64,000 nt of DNA. It comes from Azoarcus sp031546845 (GTDB taxonomy: Bacteria > Pseudomonadota > Gammaproteobacteria > Burkholderiales > Rhodocyclaceae). Positions within the stretch are counted from its first letter, which is position 1. Every line of letters starts with the position of its first letter. A model generated the notes under the pieces. The model was not told the DNA's origin. It did not search any database and saw nothing but the letters and a program-made list of their open reading frames with translations. Positions 8,097 to 16,358 of the stretch are shown in pieces. The stretch lies in the NCBI GenBank assembly GCA_031546845.1, contig JAVBJT010000024.1, positions 1 to 64,000 on the forward strand. The letters run 5' to 3'. The position numbers and the translations under genes were made by a program.

Positions 8097-9662
8097 TCAT
8101 CCGGCGAACGATTCATGTGCCGCTAATTTGCTCACGGCCACCTTCGCAATACGCCGGTCGTCGATTTCGGTGACGCGAAACGTGAAACCGTCGTGCGTCA
8201 GCGTCTCGCCCACCGTGGGCATGCGGCCGAATCGCGCCAGCAGAAACCCCGCCAGGGCGGTATAGCCGCTATCCCCGCTGACCAATTCCCCGGTTTGCAG
8301 CGCCAATTCCAGGCGGTGCAGGTCCGCACCGCCCGCCACCATCCATTGCCCTGCCCCCGTTGCCTGGATGTCGAGAGTTTCGTCTTCGTCCGGAAACTCC
8401 CCGGCGATGGCTTCGAGGATGTCGATCGGCGAGACGATGCCCTTGAGCATGCCGAATTCATCGCTGACGAGCACGATCTGCCCCCTGGCATGGCGAAGGG
8501 TCTCGATCAGTTGAATGACCGTGGCGGTTTCCGGAACGTAGGTGGGAACGCGCAGGCTGTGCTCTTCGTCGATACGGCCATGCCGGATCAGGTCGACCAG
8601 CAGGTCCTTCGCCCGCGCCACGCCAACCACCTCGTCGAGTGAGCCACGGCAAACGGGGAAAAGTCCATGGGGCGCTTCGAGCAGTTTCTCTCGCGTCACC
8701 TCGGGACTCTCTTCAAGATCGACCCAGGAAATGTCCGAACGGGAGGTCATGATCGAGCGCACGTTACGTTCGGCAAGCGTCAATACGCTGCTGACCATGT
8801 TGCGCTCTTCCGGGGCGAATGTCGGTACCTGCAAGGCGGTGGTTCCGCCCGCTGGAGACGGCTCCCCTTCCTCCCGCGCATGGCGCCCGCCGAGCAAACG
8901 GAGCACCGCTTCGGCGGTGCGGTCGCGCAAGGGGCGGCGAGATTCCTGTTTGACCAGATTGCGCCGAGCCATTTGATTGAAGGCCTCGATCATCACCGAG
9001 AAACCGATGGCGGCGTACAGATACCCCTTGGGCAAATGGAACCCCAAGCCCTCGGCCACCAGGCTCAGGCCGATCATGAGCAGAAAGCTCAAACACAGCA
9101 TCACCACCGTCGGATGCGCATTGACGAAGCGCGTCAATGGCTTCGAGGCCATCAGCATGACGCCGATGGAAATGACCACCGCCGCCATCATGACCGGCAG
9201 CTTATCCACCATGCCGACTGCGGTAATCACCGCGTCGAGCGAAAAGACCGCGTCCAGAACGACGATCTGGGTGACAACGACTGTGAAACTGGCATAAACC
9301 GCCGAGGCTGGCCCCTGGTGCGCCACCCCTTCCAGGCGCTCATGCAGTTCGGTGGTGGCCTTGAACAGCAGGAACAGGCCGCCCAGCAGCAGAATCAGAT
9401 CCCGCCCGGAAAAACCGTAACCGAACGCGCTGAATAGCGGTGCGGTGAGCGTGACCAGCCATGAGATGACCGAAAGGAGCGCCAAGCGCATGACCAGCGC
9501 TAGGCTCAGGCCGATCACGCGCGCTTTGTCGCGCTGATGCGGCGGTAATTTCTCCACGAGAATGGCGACAAAGATCAGGTTGTCGATGCCGAGCACAATC
9601 TCCAGCACAACCAAGGTCGCAAGACCGATCCAGGTTGCCGGGTCCATCAGTAATTCGATCAT
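8097..9662 (-). CDS. TerC family membrane protein with CBS pair and CorC/HlyC domain
   Basis: A 521-residue inner-membrane protein of the YegH/YoaE type. The first ~230 residues are the TerC domain with about seven membrane segments and the typical start WIGLATLVVLEIVLGIDNL; two conserved Asp-containing helices (LGIDN and VFSLDAVI) may bind metal. A CBS pair (~300-420, with DISWVDLEES and VSDEFGMLKGIVSPIDILEA) and a C-terminal CorC_HlyC domain follow. Relatives are linked to metal efflux, possibly Mn2+ during exoenzyme metallation, but the substrate is not established. I chose the ATG at 9662 because GAAGGA precedes it; a TTG 15 bases upstream is less likely. Confidence 0.85.
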   Translation of the reverse strand: MIELLMDPATWIGLATLVVLEIVLGIDNLIFVAILVEKLPPHQRDKARVIGLSLALVMRLALLSVISWLVTLTAPLFSAFGYGFSGRDLILLLGGLFLLFKATTELHERLEGVAHQGPASAVYASFTVVVTQIVVLDAVFSLDAVITAVGMVDKLPVMMAAVVISIGVMLMASKPLTRFVNAHPTVVMLCLSFLLMIGLSLVAEGLGFHLPKGYLYAAIGFSVMIEAFNQMARRNLVKQESRRPLRDRTAEAVLRLLGGRHAREEGEPSPAGGTTALQVPTFAPEERNMVSSVLTLAERNVRSIMTSRSDISWVDLEESPEVTREKLLEAPHGLFPVCRGSLDEVVGVARAKDLLVDLIRHGRIDEEHSLRVPTYVPETATVIQLIETLRHARGQIVLVSDEFGMLKGIVSPIDILEAIAGEFPDEDETLDIQATGAGQWMVAGGADLHRLELALQTGELVSGDSGYTALAGFLLARFGRMPTVGETLTHDGFTFRVTEIDDRRIAKVAVSKLAAHESFAG

Positions 9663-9782
9663 TTTTCCTTCATGCAAAAAACTTGGATGGGCGCCAACGC
9701 GTCCAGCGCCCCAAACACCAATCAGCCCGTAACGGGGCCGTCCGTATCGGGCCGGGGAATGTAACAGATACGTAGTGGCGTA

Positions 9783-10799
9783 TCAGTCGCGCAACTCGCG
9801 TCCGGTCAGCTTGAGAAAAACGTCTTCCAGATTCGCCGGCCGGTGCAGGTAGCGCAGGCCGGGCTGGGTGGCGAGATGGGCGAGCAGCGGAGCGGGGTCG
9901 GCGACGTAGCAAAAGGCCGTTTCGCCGCTGACTTCAAAACGGTGGGAATACGTGCCAGCGTGCGCGGCGGCCCAGGCGGGCGCGCCGCTACCGTTGCTTT
10001 CGCTACCGCCGTTGTTTCCACCACCGTTGCCCCATTCGCCGAATACTTCGACCACCTGCGGTTCGATTTCGCTGGCGATGACTTCGCGCGGGCTGCCCTG
10101 GGTAAGCATGCGGCCGTTGTCGAGAATGGCGAGGCGGTCGGCCAGGCGTTCCGCTTCGTCCATGAAGTGCGTGGTGAGCAGTACCGTGGTGCCGTTGCGG
10201 ATGAGTTGCTTGAGGCGGTCCCAGATCAGGTGGCGGGCTTGCGGGTCGAGGCCGGTGGTCGGTTCGTCCAGCACCAGCAGTTCGGGTTCGTTGACCAGCG
10301 CGCGGGCGAGCGTCAAGCGCCGCTTCATGCCGCCGGAAAGCGCCTGGATGCGCGCGTGCTGTTTGCCTTCCAGGCCGGCGAAGGCGAGCAGGCTGGGAAT
10401 GCGGGCGTCGATGGCGGCGTCGGCAAGGCCGAAGTAGCGGCCATAAACGAGCAGGTTTTCGGCGCAGGTGAAGTCGGGATCGAGATTATCCATCTGCGGC
10501 ACGATGCCGACTCGCATGCGCGCTTCGCGCGCGCGCGCCGGCACGGGTTCGCCGCACAGCGAGATCTGCCCGGCACTGGGCGCGGTCAGGCCGAGGGCGC
10601 AACGTAGCGTGGTGGTTTTGCCAGCGCCGTTGGGGCCGAGCAGGGTGAAACATTCGCCGGCGCGCAGTTCGAGATCGATGCCGCGCACCACCTCGCGCAT
10701 TGCATCGCCATCGCCATAGCGCTTGACCAGCCCTTCGATGCGCAGCGGCGAAGGGCGCGCGGCGGCGGCGGGTGTCGTGGTGGGCAGAGTGGCGCTCAT
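9783..10799 (-). CDS. ABC-2 type transporter ATP-binding protein (DrrA/NodI-like), orphan
   Basis: A 338-residue ATPase. Walker A is GPNGAGKT (55-62), the signature is LSGGMKRRLTLARAL, and Walker B is LLVLDEPTTGLD, followed by the switch His in LLTTHFMDEAERLADR. The family exports drugs, lipids or polysaccharides with a separate ABC-2 membrane protein. No permease gene follows: the next gene downstream is the unrelated TerC protein. A Gly/Asn/Ser-rich linker (NGGGNNGGSESNGSG) breaks the C-terminal domain. The ATG at 10799 overlaps the GST stop (ATGA); longer starts to 10892 run back into the GST gene. Confidence 0.85.
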   Translation of the reverse strand: MSATLPTTTPAAAARPSPLRIEGLVKRYGDGDAMREVVRGIDLELRAGECFTLLGPNGAGKTTTLRCALGLTAPSAGQISLCGEPVPARAREARMRVGIVPQMDNLDPDFTCAENLLVYGRYFGLADAAIDARIPSLLAFAGLEGKQHARIQALSGGMKRRLTLARALVNEPELLVLDEPTTGLDPQARHLIWDRLKQLIRNGTTVLLTTHFMDEAERLADRLAILDNGRMLTQGSPREVIASEIEPQVVEVFGEWGNGGGNNGGSESNGSGAPAWAAAHAGTYSHRFEVSGETAFCYVADPAPLLAHLATQPGLRYLHRPANLEDVFLKLTGRELRD

Positions 10800-11413
10800 C
10801 AGGCGGTGGCGGGCGGCGCGCTGGCGAGGAAGCTGGAACGGGCGAACAGGCGCTCGGCGAACGCGGCCAACCCTGGGCGGCCATCGCGCCAATTGAAGTG
10901 GGTTAGACGCAGGTCGAGGTAACCGAGCGCAACGCCGGTGGCGATATCGCCCAGTTGCAGGCTATCGCCGTTGAGCCACTGCCGGCCGGCGATGCGCCGT
11001 TCCAGTTCGTCCAGGGCGCGGCGGATCTTGCCGCCCTGGCGGGCGAGGTAATCCGGGCTTTGCTGCGTTTCGGGACGGCGGCTTTCAAGGTAAGCGCTGG
11101 CGACTGCCTCGGTGATGCCGTCGGCAAGCGATTCATTTTGGCGCACGCGCACGCGTTCAATGCCGCCGGCGGGCAGCAGCGCCGGAGAGGCCTCAAGGGT
11201 TTCGAGATAGCCGGCGATCACAGGCGAATCGAAGAAAACCTCGCCGCCCTCGATGGCGAGTGCCGGCACCTGGCCGAGTGGATTGAGCTCGGGCAAACGG
11301 GTGGAGTCTTCCCACGGCGATTCGACGATGAATTTACACGGTAGGGATTTTTCCGCCAGAACGATGCGGATCTTGCGCGCGAAGGGGCTGGTAAGCGAGG
11401 CGAACAGTTTCAT
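10799..11413 (-). CDS. Glutathione S-transferase family protein
   Basis: A 204-residue cytosolic GST. The thioredoxin-like N-domain starts MKLFASLTSPFARKIRI, with the Ser in TSPFARKIR at the position of the catalytic or glutathione-contacting residue; the cis-Pro loop is GQVPAL and the glutathione gamma-Glu contact is FFDSPVI. The C-terminal helical domain contains the N-capping LGDIATGVAL segment. Function is likely a glutathione-dependent detoxification or reductase step; the substrate is unknown. Its stop overlaps the start of the ABC ATPase gene by four bases, so the two are co-translated. Confidence 0.88.
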   Translation of the reverse strand: MKLFASLTSPFARKIRIVLAEKSLPCKFIVESPWEDSTRLPELNPLGQVPALAIEGGEVFFDSPVIAGYLETLEASPALLPAGGIERVRVRQNESLADGITEAVASAYLESRRPETQQSPDYLARQGGKIRRALDELERRIAGRQWLNGDSLQLGDIATGVALGYLDLRLTHFNWRDGRPGLAAFAERLFARSSFLASAPPATA

Positions 11414-11433
11414 TGTGGTGTTTGTTCTCTGTG

Positions 11434-12117
11434 TCAGGAGGAGGGGGGCGGCGGGGAGTCCGCGGGCGCGACGTTGCGGGCGATAACGTCGCGGATGACG
11501 TGCAGTTTGCCGTGGAAGAAGTGGTCGGCGCCGGGCACCACCACCACGGGTAGTTCCTGCGGCCGCGCCCAGTCCAGTACATTCGCCAGCGGCACCGTTT
11601 CATCGTGTTCGCCGTGGATAACCAGCGTCGGCACGTTTGGGGGCGCGGGTGGCGTGTCGTAGCTGCGCGCGCCGTCGGCGGCCACGCCCGCTGCCGTGCC
11701 GACAAGTACCAATTGGCGCGGCGGGGCGATATCCGTCGCCAACCGCGCGGCCACGCGAAGCTGAACGAAGCCGCCAAAGGAAAAGCCGCCGAGCGCGAGC
11801 GGCAGCCGGCTGCCCCAGCGCGATTGCGCCCAGGCGATTGCCGACAGCATATCCTCGGTTTCGCCGTTGCCGTGATCGTGCGCGCCTTCGCTTTTTCCCA
11901 CGCCACGAAAATTCGGCCGTAGCGTGGCGTAGCCAAGGTCGCGGTAAGCGCGCGCCAGGGTATGAGCCACCTTGTTGGTGTTGGCGCCGCCGTACAGCGG
12001 GTGGGGATGGCACACCAGGGCAATGCCGGCCACGTGCGCGGGCACGTCGATCAGTACGTCGATATTGCCTTGGGCGCCGCGCAACAGCGCGGCTTCGGTG
12101 GGCTGGGAGCGGCTCAT
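11434..12117 (-). CDS. Alpha/beta hydrolase (dienelactone hydrolase-like)
   Basis: A 227-residue cytosolic alpha/beta hydrolase. The oxyanion region is CHPHPLYGGANTNKV, the nucleophile elbow is GGFSFGGFV (Ser in GFSFGG), the acid is in VIHGEHDETVPL and the catalytic His in PGADHFFHGKLH. It belongs to the family often annotated as a conserved proteobacterial hydrolase of unknown substrate. It is probably the first gene of a short operon with the GST (20-base gap) and the ABC ATPase. Confidence 0.82.
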   Translation of the reverse strand: MSRSQPTEAALLRGAQGNIDVLIDVPAHVAGIALVCHPHPLYGGANTNKVAHTLARAYRDLGYATLRPNFRGVGKSEGAHDHGNGETEDMLSAIAWAQSRWGSRLPLALGGFSFGGFVQLRVAARLATDIAPPRQLVLVGTAAGVAADGARSYDTPPAPPNVPTLVIHGEHDETVPLANVLDWARPQELPVVVVPGADHFFHGKLHVIRDVIARNVAPADSPPPPSS

Positions 12118-12195
12118 GGGTTGGTTTCCATTGAGTTTGTATTTGTCAGGTGCTAGCGATGAAAGTCGTGTAAAGCAACCAGTAGGGTTTATTTT

Positions 12196-12858
12196 TTAGC
12201 CGCTATAAAATTGACAACCGATTTTATTGACCAGTTTGTCTTTATCGGCTTCGTTCGAGAGGAACAAACAGGTCGTGGAGTTTTTTTCGTCCCCAGAAGA
12301 AAAAATCAAATCCAGTTTTCCATCTCTATTTAGATCTCCCGCCCAAATAAGGGAACCATCGTCGCGTTCACGATCAAGGACAGTGCTTATTGCGCCGCTT
12401 TTAAGGGAGATGTCTCCTGTTTTCGCGTCGATTTCGATTCGATAATCTTGATCTCTGAATTTGAGTTTCAGGATTCTAGGGAGAGTGCTGGGCCGCCCAT
12501 TTCGATAGATGTTGAACAATGCCTGCCTGCGAGAGAAATTCATATCGGGCGATTCAACGCTTCCCGGATCGAGGCCACGATAATGCAAAAGTGCTATCGC
12601 TCTTGAGTGGCTGGAACTTATATTTTCATCGCTGATAGTTACAGTAGTTGGGATTAACGCCCAATGGCCGTTTTTTTGTACAAGCGCTAGCCAGTCTTTT
12701 GACGGTTTGAAATCACCAATGTCCGCATCCTGAACCGGCCCTGGCCGAAGTACAACGAACTCAGCACCTAGGTCTTGGTCCGTCGCAGCTGATGCATGCG
12801 CCAAAGCAAGAAGGGACAGGAGAAAAATAAAAATGGATGCCCGCATAATTAGATGCAT
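12196..12858 (-). CDS. Exported protein of unknown function with a VCBS/EF-hand-like loop
   Basis: A 220-residue protein with a signal peptide (IFIFLLSLLALAHASA). Near the C-terminus GDLNRDGKLDLIFSSGD is a DxNxDGxxDL calcium-type loop as found in FG-GAP/VCBS repeats and dockerin-like loops. No other domain is recognised. Base composition is visibly lower in G+C than the flanking genes, suggesting acquisition. The ATG at 12858 overlaps the ferredoxin stop (ATGA); the ATG at 12846 gives a cleaner signal peptide and is an equally good start. Confidence 0.6.
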   Translation of the reverse strand: MHLIMRASIFIFLLSLLALAHASAATDQDLGAEFVVLRPGPVQDADIGDFKPSKDWLALVQKNGHWALIPTTVTISDENISSSHSRAIALLHYRGLDPGSVESPDMNFSRRQALFNIYRNGRPSTLPRILKLKFRDQDYRIEIDAKTGDISLKSGAISTVLDRERDDGSLIWAGDLNRDGKLDLIFSSGDEKNSTTCLFLSNEADKDKLVNKIGCQFYSG

Positions 12859-13178
12859 CAAGCGCCATCGGGCAGGCGCAGCCGGGAAACCACGCGGCCG
12901 CCCACCAGATGCTCGTCGATGATTTCGTCGATGTCATCCTTGTCGATGTAGGTGTACCAGACGTTGTCCGGATACACGACCAGCACCGGTCCTTCGTCGC
13001 AACGATCCAGGCAACCGGCCTTGTTGATGCGCACCTTGCCGCGCCCCTTGAGGCCGAGCGCGCCGATGCGGTCCTTGGCGTAGGTTTGCAGATCGGTGGC
13101 GCCATGGCTGTTACAGCAGGTGTCGCCCGCTTCGCGCTGGTTGCAGCAGAAAAACACGTGGTGCTTGAAGTAGCTCAT
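12858..13178 (-). CDS. Thioredoxin-like 2Fe-2S ferredoxin
   Basis: A 106-residue protein of the thioredoxin-fold (2Fe-2S) ferredoxin family. The start MSYFKHHVFFCCNQ and the segment INKAGCLDRCDEGPVLVVYP carry the cluster ligands; the family uses four Cys split between the N-terminal loop and the GCLxxCxxGP motif. Extra Cys (CC at 11-12, CC at 21-22) make the exact ligand set uncertain. The ATG at 13178 has a GAGGAAAAG ribosome site; the upstream in-frame extension is unlike the family. Role: small electron carrier, partner unknown. Confidence 0.88.
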   Translation of the reverse strand: MSYFKHHVFFCCNQREAGDTCCNSHGATDLQTYAKDRIGALGLKGRGKVRINKAGCLDRCDEGPVLVVYPDNVWYTYIDKDDIDEIIDEHLVGGRVVSRLRLPDGA

Positions 13179-13230
13179 CTTTTCCTCGCTCTGTTTCCGT
13201 CGTCGGCTTCCACCTGCCCCAGCGGATGGA

Positions 13231-14349
13231 TTATAGGCGTCGGCTCTCGTCCAGGTGCTCGCCCCGCCACAGCCCGAGCGCCGACAGGTAGGCGAGCGCG
13301 GCGAAAGGCCACAGGTTATCCACAAGTACGGTCAGACCGTGGAAACTGGCGAAATTGCCCTGGCGGGTCAAAATCTGGCTGTAGGGCGCATAGGGGCTTT
13401 CCGGCATCAGGTTGATCAGCGCGGTGGCCGCCAGCAAGGTTGTGCCGGCAATGGCGTGTTGCAGTACGCGCGGGAGCGCAAGGCTGACGAAAAGCAGCGC
13501 CAGCCCCGCCGCCAGACCGCGTTCGGCGCCCGGCGTGAGCGCGGCGAGAGGCGCGCCGGGAACGAAAAAAACGGCAGTGGCGAAGGCTTTGACGCCGATA
13601 CCGGCAATGAGCAGCAGCAGAATCGGCCACGGGCTTGGTATTCGCATTATGCAGCGCGCGAGCAGGCCGGTGGCGACGATGGTGGCCGCGCTCAATACCG
13701 ATTCGAAAACGATGAAGCGCTCCGGGCTGAACGGCAGCGGCGCGGCGATGCCGAGCAGGCTACGCACGTCGCCGCTGCCGAACAGCAGATCGTCGGGCGT
13801 GAATTGGCCGAGCAGCCACAGGCCGAGCAGGATCAGGCCGATATCGCCAGCCTGACCGTGGACGATACGCTCGGCGCGCCAGCGCTGCAGAACGCCGTGA
13901 CGGTCGAACAGCGCGTGTCCCCAGCGCGTGCCGGCGAGCGCGCCGAGCAAGCTGCCGGTTATGTTGGCGCCGAGGTCGATATTGCTGGCGATGCGGGTCG
14001 GCAGAAAATTCTGGATCGTTTCCAGGCCGAAGCTCATCAGGCCGGCAATCAGCACGGTTGCCAATATGGCACGCCCCGCCGGCCAGGCTCGCGGCAGCGC
14101 GGCGGCGGTAATGAAACCGAAGGGCAGGTAGCCGAGGATGTTGAATACCAGATCGCTGACAAGGAAATACTTTGGCCACGGCGCGACGAGATAATCGAAT
14201 ATCGGCAAGCCGTTCGCCTGCCAATCTGTAATCGGATACAGACACGCGTAAATGGTGAGCAGGCCGTAGGCGACAGCGAGGTTGCGCGCCAGCGTGGGGG
14301 TGGGCTGGGAAACGGGAAGGGGCGTGATGTGGTGCAGTGGCGTGGTCAT
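13231..14349 (-). CDS. VanZ family membrane protein
   Basis: A 372-residue polytopic inner-membrane protein. The N-terminal part matches VanZ (YLPITDW-like segment, then a DLVFNILGYLPFGF helix and later IDLGANITGSLLGA), with about four helices; further hydrophobic helices and a C-terminal region follow, giving about ten membrane segments. VanZ-type proteins confer low-level teicoplanin resistance in Gram-positives; in Proteobacteria their role is unknown. I chose the ATG at 14349 (MTTPLHH); the upstream frame to 14442 lacks hydrophobic character. It is the left end of a block of cell-wall genes. Confidence 0.8.
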   Translation of the reverse strand: MTTPLHHITPLPVSQPTPTLARNLAVAYGLLTIYACLYPITDWQANGLPIFDYLVAPWPKYFLVSDLVFNILGYLPFGFITAAALPRAWPAGRAILATVLIAGLMSFGLETIQNFLPTRIASNIDLGANITGSLLGALAGTRWGHALFDRHGVLQRWRAERIVHGQAGDIGLILLGLWLLGQFTPDDLLFGSGDVRSLLGIAAPLPFSPERFIVFESVLSAATIVATGLLARCIMRIPSPWPILLLLIAGIGVKAFATAVFFVPGAPLAALTPGAERGLAAGLALLFVSLALPRVLQHAIAGTTLLAATALINLMPESPYAPYSQILTRQGNFASFHGLTVLVDNLWPFAALAYLSALGLWRGEHLDESRRL

Positions 14350-14705
14350 CGGCGGCGGGCGGGATAGAGCACGGGTAAACGGCGCGCATTGCGGACAGAA
14401 CGCATGCCATTTGCAACAGACGTTTTCGCCACGGTCACGCACCGCTCCTCTTGTATACCAAGCGGTAAGTCTGGGATGGGCATGGGTGTGGCGTCAAGCC
14501 GGGGGGATTCACCCGCGCGTAGCGCCCTTACGCATTTACCGAGGCGGGGTTGCACATGATCTCGCGCGGCTGCACTGATCTCAAGGGGTTCAGCCAGAGA
14601 AACGTTATTATCGTGAATATGATGTTGATTTGAAATTGACAAAAACACCGGCAGCCCATATTTTCGAGTTGATATTGGACTCATTTTTAATTGTGCGCGT
14701 TTCCC
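14350..14705. other. 356-base intergenic region with a decayed pbpC-tail remnant
   Basis: The divergent gap between the VanZ gene and the M15 peptidase gene. It must hold both promoters, and it contains a 27-base match (24 identical) to the pbpC 3' end at 14509-14535. The right part (about 14580-14700) is AT-rich, like the peptidase gene it precedes. I see no small gene or RNA. Confidence 0.5.
14509..14535 (-). repeat. pbpC 3'-end remnant, copy 1 (most decayed)
   Basis: 24 of 27 bases match 16397-16423 inside pbpC. On the minus strand it reads Ala-stop-Gly-Arg-Tyr-Ala-Arg-Val, against AQGRYARV in PBP1C; the stop is a single C-to-T change of the Gln codon. The similarity fades on both sides. 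Copy 2 starts its matching point 948 bases to the right. Confidence 0.55.
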
Positions 14706-15398
14706 ATGAACTCTTTTGAGCTTACGGGTCGAGCAAGAACCCATGTGATCCAGGTGGATGAGCCTAGGTTTGCGGCACATCCTGAAGCGGTTGCGGCATT
14801 TATGGCAATGCGGCAGGCAGCGGCGGGTTCGGGGTTTGATCTGCACCCCTTCAGTTCGTTTCGCGATTTCAATACCCAGTGCCGTATCTGGAACATGAAG
14901 TTTCTAGGGAAAAAACCCCTTTATGATGAACACGGCAGGGTGCGGGATTATGGAGCGTTATCACCGGATCAGCTTATCGGGTGTATTTTGAATTGGTCTG
15001 CCCTGCCAGGAGGTAGCCGGCATCATTGGGGCAGTGAGATTGATGTGGTAGATGCAGCAAGCATGCCAGAGGCTTATAAGGTGCAGCTTTTACCCTTAGA
15101 GGTTGAACCAGACGGAATTTTTCATGCTTTGCATGGCTGGCTGGATGAACATATGGGGGAGTTTGGCTTTTTTCGCCCTTATGCTCGGTTCCAGGGAGGG
15201 ATGTTTCCTGAGCCTTGGCATTTAAGTTATGCCCCGGTTTCCCTGGCGGCCCAGGAGGCTCTGTCTCTGGATATTTTACTGAAGTCCATTGAGTCGGCGG
15301 AGTTGGAGGGTAAAGCCCTTTTGTTGGCCCGCCTACCTGAGTTTTATGTAAGCCATGTGAATAATATCTGCTCGCCTACACCGGTATGTAAATACTGA
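14706..15398 (+). CDS. VanY-like M15B family D,D- or L,D-carboxypeptidase
   Basis: A 230-residue metallopeptidase that should trim peptidoglycan stem peptides. The substrate-binding SSFRDFNTQ (50-58), the Zn motif SxHxxGxxxD as S104, H106, G109 and D113, and the EPWH motif with the third ligand H172 are all present. There is no signal peptide or membrane segment, so it is either cytoplasmic (recycled muropeptides) or released by another route. G+C is near 47-50%, well below the ~65% neighbours, and codon use (TTA, TTT, CTT) differs: probable transfer. I chose the ATG at 14706 over a TTG at 14691. Confidence 0.82.
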   Translation: MNSFELTGRARTHVIQVDEPRFAAHPEAVAAFMAMRQAAAGSGFDLHPFSSFRDFNTQCRIWNMKFLGKKPLYDEHGRVRDYGALSPDQLIGCILNWSALPGGSRHHWGSEIDVVDAASMPEAYKVQLLPLEVEPDGIFHALHGWLDEHMGEFGFFRPYARFQGGMFPEPWHLSYAPVSLAAQEALSLDILLKSIESAELEGKALLLARLPEFYVSHVNNICSPTPVCKY

Positions 15399-15425
15399 TT
15401 TCAATCTATTTGTGGGGCCGATCTA

Positions 15426-15515
15426 TAACGCGGCGCAAACCCTTTCAGAGAAACCCCCACCCGCGCGTAACGTCCTTGCGTATCCATCGCAGCCAAGGTG
15501 TGCGAGTCCGTTTCT
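15426..15515 (-). pseudogene. Remnant of a pbpC 3' end (copy 2)
   Basis: Positions 15431-15510 align without gaps to 16371-16450 inside pbpC, with 65 of 80 bases identical. Read on the minus strand in the pbpC frame it gives ETDSHTLAAMDTQGRYARV, then GVSLKGFAP, against ETGSHTLTAMDAQGRYARV and SFSLQGLAP in PBP1C: 21 of 28 residues match. A stop codon lies a few codons upstream, so it is a fragment of the BiPBP_C domain and not a gene. Many differences are synonymous or conservative, so this copy evolved as coding sequence before it was cut off. Confidence 0.85.
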
Positions 15516-15589
15516 GCCATACCGATTCATCATTGATCCGGCTTATCGGATGTCGAGCCTGAGCATTTTTTCCCTGGAGATCGATAATC

Positions 15590-16192
15590 ATGAAACTGTC
15601 CAATTCGCTCGTGCTGCCGGCGATTATTATTCTTGTCGGTTGTTCGACGGCGGCCACATCACCTCGTCCGCTTCCTGTGCCGCCTCAGCGAATTACGCTG
15701 GATGGCTATTCGCTGCTGCCGCCGAATGAGCCCGGATGGATGAGCGCGCCCGTGTCTCCGGGAAAACTCGCTCTAGGCAAGCGTGGAGATGCGCCGGACC
15801 AGACAACTACCATCCAAGCGAACTCAATCAGTATCGAGCCGTATAAAACCACAGAGGAGTTCATCAACTCTATCAATAGATTTCATATGGCAAAACTGCC
15901 TCCGGACAGAATGAAAGTGCTCAAGTATGAAGCTGAGCTAGACCGCTCAAGACCCGAGAAATGTGTAATAACAGATATCGCTGTGGAAGATACGCAAGCG
16001 GTAAAGCGATCGGCTCCGGTCAAGGGTTCCATGATTATGGCAATCCATACCCTTACATGTGTTCTGCCCGGTAAGAGCAGCGCTGGTTTTTCCGTCGCAT
16101 ATTCACAACGCTATTACCCTGAAAATATTGATCCCGATTTCATGAAAAAGGCAGAAAGCGTCACGTCTTCTGTAACCATCCTATCCCCTTGA
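15590..16192 (+). CDS. Putative lipoprotein of unknown function
   Basis: A 200-residue protein with a lipoprotein signal: LVLPAIIILVGC puts the lipidated Cys at residue 18, followed by STAATS, which favours the outer membrane. The rest is predicted mixed alpha/beta with two further Cys (ENKCVIT-like region near 124 and TCVLPGK near 164) that could form a disulfide. I recognise no family. It sits between two copies of the pbpC 3' end and has lower G+C than its surroundings. A TGGAGAT ribosome site precedes the ATG. Confidence 0.6.
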   Translation: MKLSNSLVLPAIIILVGCSTAATSPRPLPVPPQRITLDGYSLLPPNEPGWMSAPVSPGKLALGKRGDAPDQTTTIQANSISIEPYKTTEEFINSINRFHMAKLPPDRMKVLKYEAELDRSRPEKCVITDIAVEDTQAVKRSAPVKGSMIMAIHTLTCVLPGKSSAGFSVAYSQRYYPENIDPDFMKKAESVTSSVTILSP

Positions 16193-16358
16193 ACTTGGTG
16201 TGTCGGGTACTGCATAAGTGCGTCGGCTGTCGGGTAGCGTAGGAGCGTTCGAGAACATGACATATGGAACGCTCGGTATCCGGCGCGCTTTTCAGTAACG
16301 GAGACGATGCCGCATGGCGGTCGTGGTACTGCGAACGCGTTCAACTACGGTTTCCAAA

